Below, piece by piece: positions 23,038 to 23,765 of a stretch of DNA of 23,765 bases. The stretch is taken from assembly GCA_964387535.1 (NCBI GenBank), contig CAYLXH010000014.1, positions 1-23,765 of the forward strand, written 5' to 3'. This DNA is from Butyricicoccus_A sp964387535. GTDB lineage: Bacteria; Bacillota; Clostridia; Oscillospirales; Butyricicoccaceae. Position numbers and translations under genes: made by a program. Below the pieces are notes generated by a model. It ran no database searches and was not told where the DNA came from. It worked only from the letters and a program-made list of their open reading frames with translations. Position 1 is the stretch's first letter, and each line of letters starts with the position of its first letter.

Positions 23038-23046
23038 TGGTATAAT
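23038..23046 (+). promoter_or_regulatory. Promoter of the small membrane protein gene (extended -10)
   Basis: TGGTATAAT is a perfect extended -10 element. The -35 position, 17 bases upstream, reads about TGTACT, which is poor. The ATG at 23079 is 32 bases downstream, with a GGTGGAG ribosome site at 23066-23072. Confidence 0.7.
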
Positions 23047-23078
23047 ATCAATACTATTGTGATTTGGTGGAGAATACG

Positions 23079-23537
23079 ATGAGTAACTATGTATTCGGCT
23101 TTTCTGTTCCGGCATTTGTGGTGCTGGTCCTGTTTTTGGTTCCCAGAATCTGGTGGCGCCTTTCCCCGCCGCGTCGCGACTTGCTGGTGCGCAATTATGC
23201 AAGAAGGCAATGGGTTAACTATCTCCGCAATGGGTGTTTGGTGGCTACATGTTTGCTTCTTTTATTTTTAGTTGATCGCGAACATGGAAACGGTTTTCGA
23301 CTGAACAGTGCTCTGGTGCTGCTGATTTTGGTCTTGGTTCTGCACTATGCAGCATGGATTCTGTACCAGCGCGGAAGATTGACGCCATTCCTGTTGATTT
23401 TTGGCATTGCGTTGCTGTCATCTTTGTATTTGTTGGCAGCGGGAACACTGTTGTATAATTCTGTGGCAATGATACCGGCGTTGCTCTATGGTATTTTGTA
23501 TGTTGCAGTGACATGGAATAATGTTAGACCCAAATAG
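23079..23537 (+). CDS. Small polytopic membrane protein of unknown function
   Basis: The start is the ATG at 23079 (ribosome site GGTGGAG); the TTG at 23064 would add only five residues. I do not recognise the 152-aa product. It has about five hydrophobic segments: residues 8-24, 52-67, 79-98, 105-124 and 128-146. A basic cytoplasmic loop lies between the first two (RIWWRLSPPRRDLLVRNYAR). By the positive-inside rule that loop is cytoplasmic. The only cysteines are at 53 and 58, and no lipobox, protease or transporter motif is visible. It is a single-gene unit, bounded by an extended -10 promoter and a strong terminator, so it is likely expressed independently of its neighbours. No function is inferred. 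Confidence 0.8.
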   Translation: MSNYVFGFSVPAFVVLVLFLVPRIWWRLSPPRRDLLVRNYARRQWVNYLRNGCLVATCLLLLFLVDREHGNGFRLNSALVLLILVLVLHYAAWILYQRGRLTPFLLIFGIALLSSLYLLAAGTLLYNSVAMIPALLYGILYVAVTWNNVRPK

Positions 23538-23542
23538 AGATA

Positions 23543-23575
23543 TGCCCTTTCTGATGAAAGGGCAGTTTCTTTTTC
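23543..23575 (+). terminator. Rho-independent terminator after the small membrane protein gene
   Basis: TGCCCTTTC (23543-23551) and GAAAGGGCA (23556-23564) form a perfect 9-bp stem with a TGAT loop, followed by GTTTCTTTTTC. It starts 5 bp after the stop codon. Confidence 0.93.
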
Positions 23576-23586
23576 AAATGAAACGG

Positions 23587-23636
23587 TGCAGATGTCAAAA
23601 AATGTTGCAAATGTAGGAAACGATAGTTGCATTTGT
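23587..23636. repeat. Three TGCA-centred repeats upstream of the last gene (candidate operators)
   Basis: TGCAGATGT (23587-23595), TGCAAATGT (23606-23614) and TGCATTTGT (23628-23636) are near-copies spaced 19 and 22 bases apart, about two helical turns. The longer pair GTTGCAAATGT and GTTGCATTTGT differ at two bases. The last copy overlaps the -35 box TTGCAT. This arrangement would suit cooperative binding of a regulator; no regulator is identified. Confidence 0.4.
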
Positions 23637-23654
23637 CTTAAATCATGGTACAAT
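23627..23654 (+). promoter_or_regulatory. Promoter of the final, partial gene
   Basis: TTGCAT (23627-23632) and TACAAT (23649-23654) are 16 bases apart, and TGG precedes the -10 box (extended -10). The ATG at 23686 lies 31 bases downstream, behind AGGGGGA. Confidence 0.7.
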
Positions 23655-23685
23655 GACAGTATATTTTTTTGTTAGGGGGATGACA

Positions 23686-23765
23686 ATGAAAACAAGAAAG
23701 CATCATTTGCTGTTATGGCTCTCCATGCTGCTCTCAGCAGGCATGCTGTTTGCTGTGTTTGGCTG
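23686..23765 (+). CDS. Exported protein, 5' end only (signal peptide)
   Basis: Only 26 complete codons are visible before the window ends. The start at 23686 follows AGGGGGA by about six bases; an in-frame ATG at 23680 would add two residues but overlaps the ribosome site. The peptide has a basic n-region (KTRKHH) and a long hydrophobic core (LLLWLSMLLSAGMLFAVFG), which is a standard signal peptide, so the protein is probably secreted or membrane-bound. No cleavage site or lipobox is yet reached. Nothing can be said of the mature product. It has its own promoter with repeated upstream motifs, so it may be regulated separately from the preceding gene. Confidence 0.6.
   Translation, partial: MKTRKHHLLLWLSMLLSAGMLFAVFG

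Noticed and set aside
1..23765. tRNA, rRNA, insertion sequences and CRISPR repeats
   Set aside because: I looked on both strands for cloverleaf sets, transposase motifs and evenly spaced repeats, and saw none. The gene-to-gene gaps are too short to hide most of them.

Overview
The window looks like chromosomal DNA from an anaerobic Gram-positive bacterium, most likely a gut-type clostridium (Clostridia, Oscillospiraceae/Lachnospiraceae-like). The pointers are strong AGGAGG-type ribosome binding sites, extended -10 promoters (TGnTATAAT), Rho-independent hairpins with T-tracts, a CpsB-type tyrosine phosphatase in front of a capsule operon, and a clostridial-style three-gene molybdenum hydroxylase operon. 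The assignment is inferred from gene content; no rRNA or other phylogenetic marker is present.

Positions 1-13929 hold the distal part of a large exopolysaccharide/capsule operon, all on the + strand. In order: the 3' end of a CpsB-type phosphatase; a membrane-anchored coiled-coil protein with a NodB-like domain that has lost its metal ligands; the initiating sugar-phosphate transferase; a split PssD/PssE (Alg14/Alg13-like) glycosyltransferase; a TupA-like ATP-grasp protein; a GT4 glycosyltransferase; a UDP-glucuronate 4-epimerase-like enzyme; a TtcA-family PP-loop ATPase; a second GT4; a Wzy-like polymerase; two GT2 enzymes; a Wzx-like flippase; and a DegT-type sugar aminotransferase. Four junctions overlap as ATGA (3940, 6971, 8020, 9303), so translation is probably coupled. 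Together these genes describe a Wzx/Wzy-type route: lipid-linked repeat assembly, flipping, polymerisation and phosphotyrosine control. The epimerase, ATP-grasp and aminotransferase suggest a uronic-acid or amino-sugar repeat, perhaps decorated with amino acids. The operon ends at a bidirectional hairpin shared with the convergent gene thrH.

Positions 13970-14669 (- strand) carry thrH, a phosphoserine phosphatase/homoserine phosphotransferase, with its own sigma-A-like promoter. A 370-bp divergent intergenic region follows.

Positions 14955-20640 form a purine-use module: an NCS2 xanthine/uric-acid-type permease with its own promoter and terminator, then an operon with xanthine-dehydrogenase FAD, 2Fe-2S and molybdenum subunits and a MocA-type nucleotidyltransferase that would make the cytosine-dinucleotide form of the cofactor.

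Positions 20641-23765 hold a solitary phage-tail-fibre-like protein (681 aa: beta N-domain, coiled coil, probable propeller, probable beta-helix) with no other phage genes beside it, a small polytopic membrane protein transcribed as a single-gene unit, and the first codons of an exported protein behind a promoter with repeated TGCA-centred sites. I found no tRNA, rRNA, insertion sequence, CRISPR array or recognisable riboswitch.
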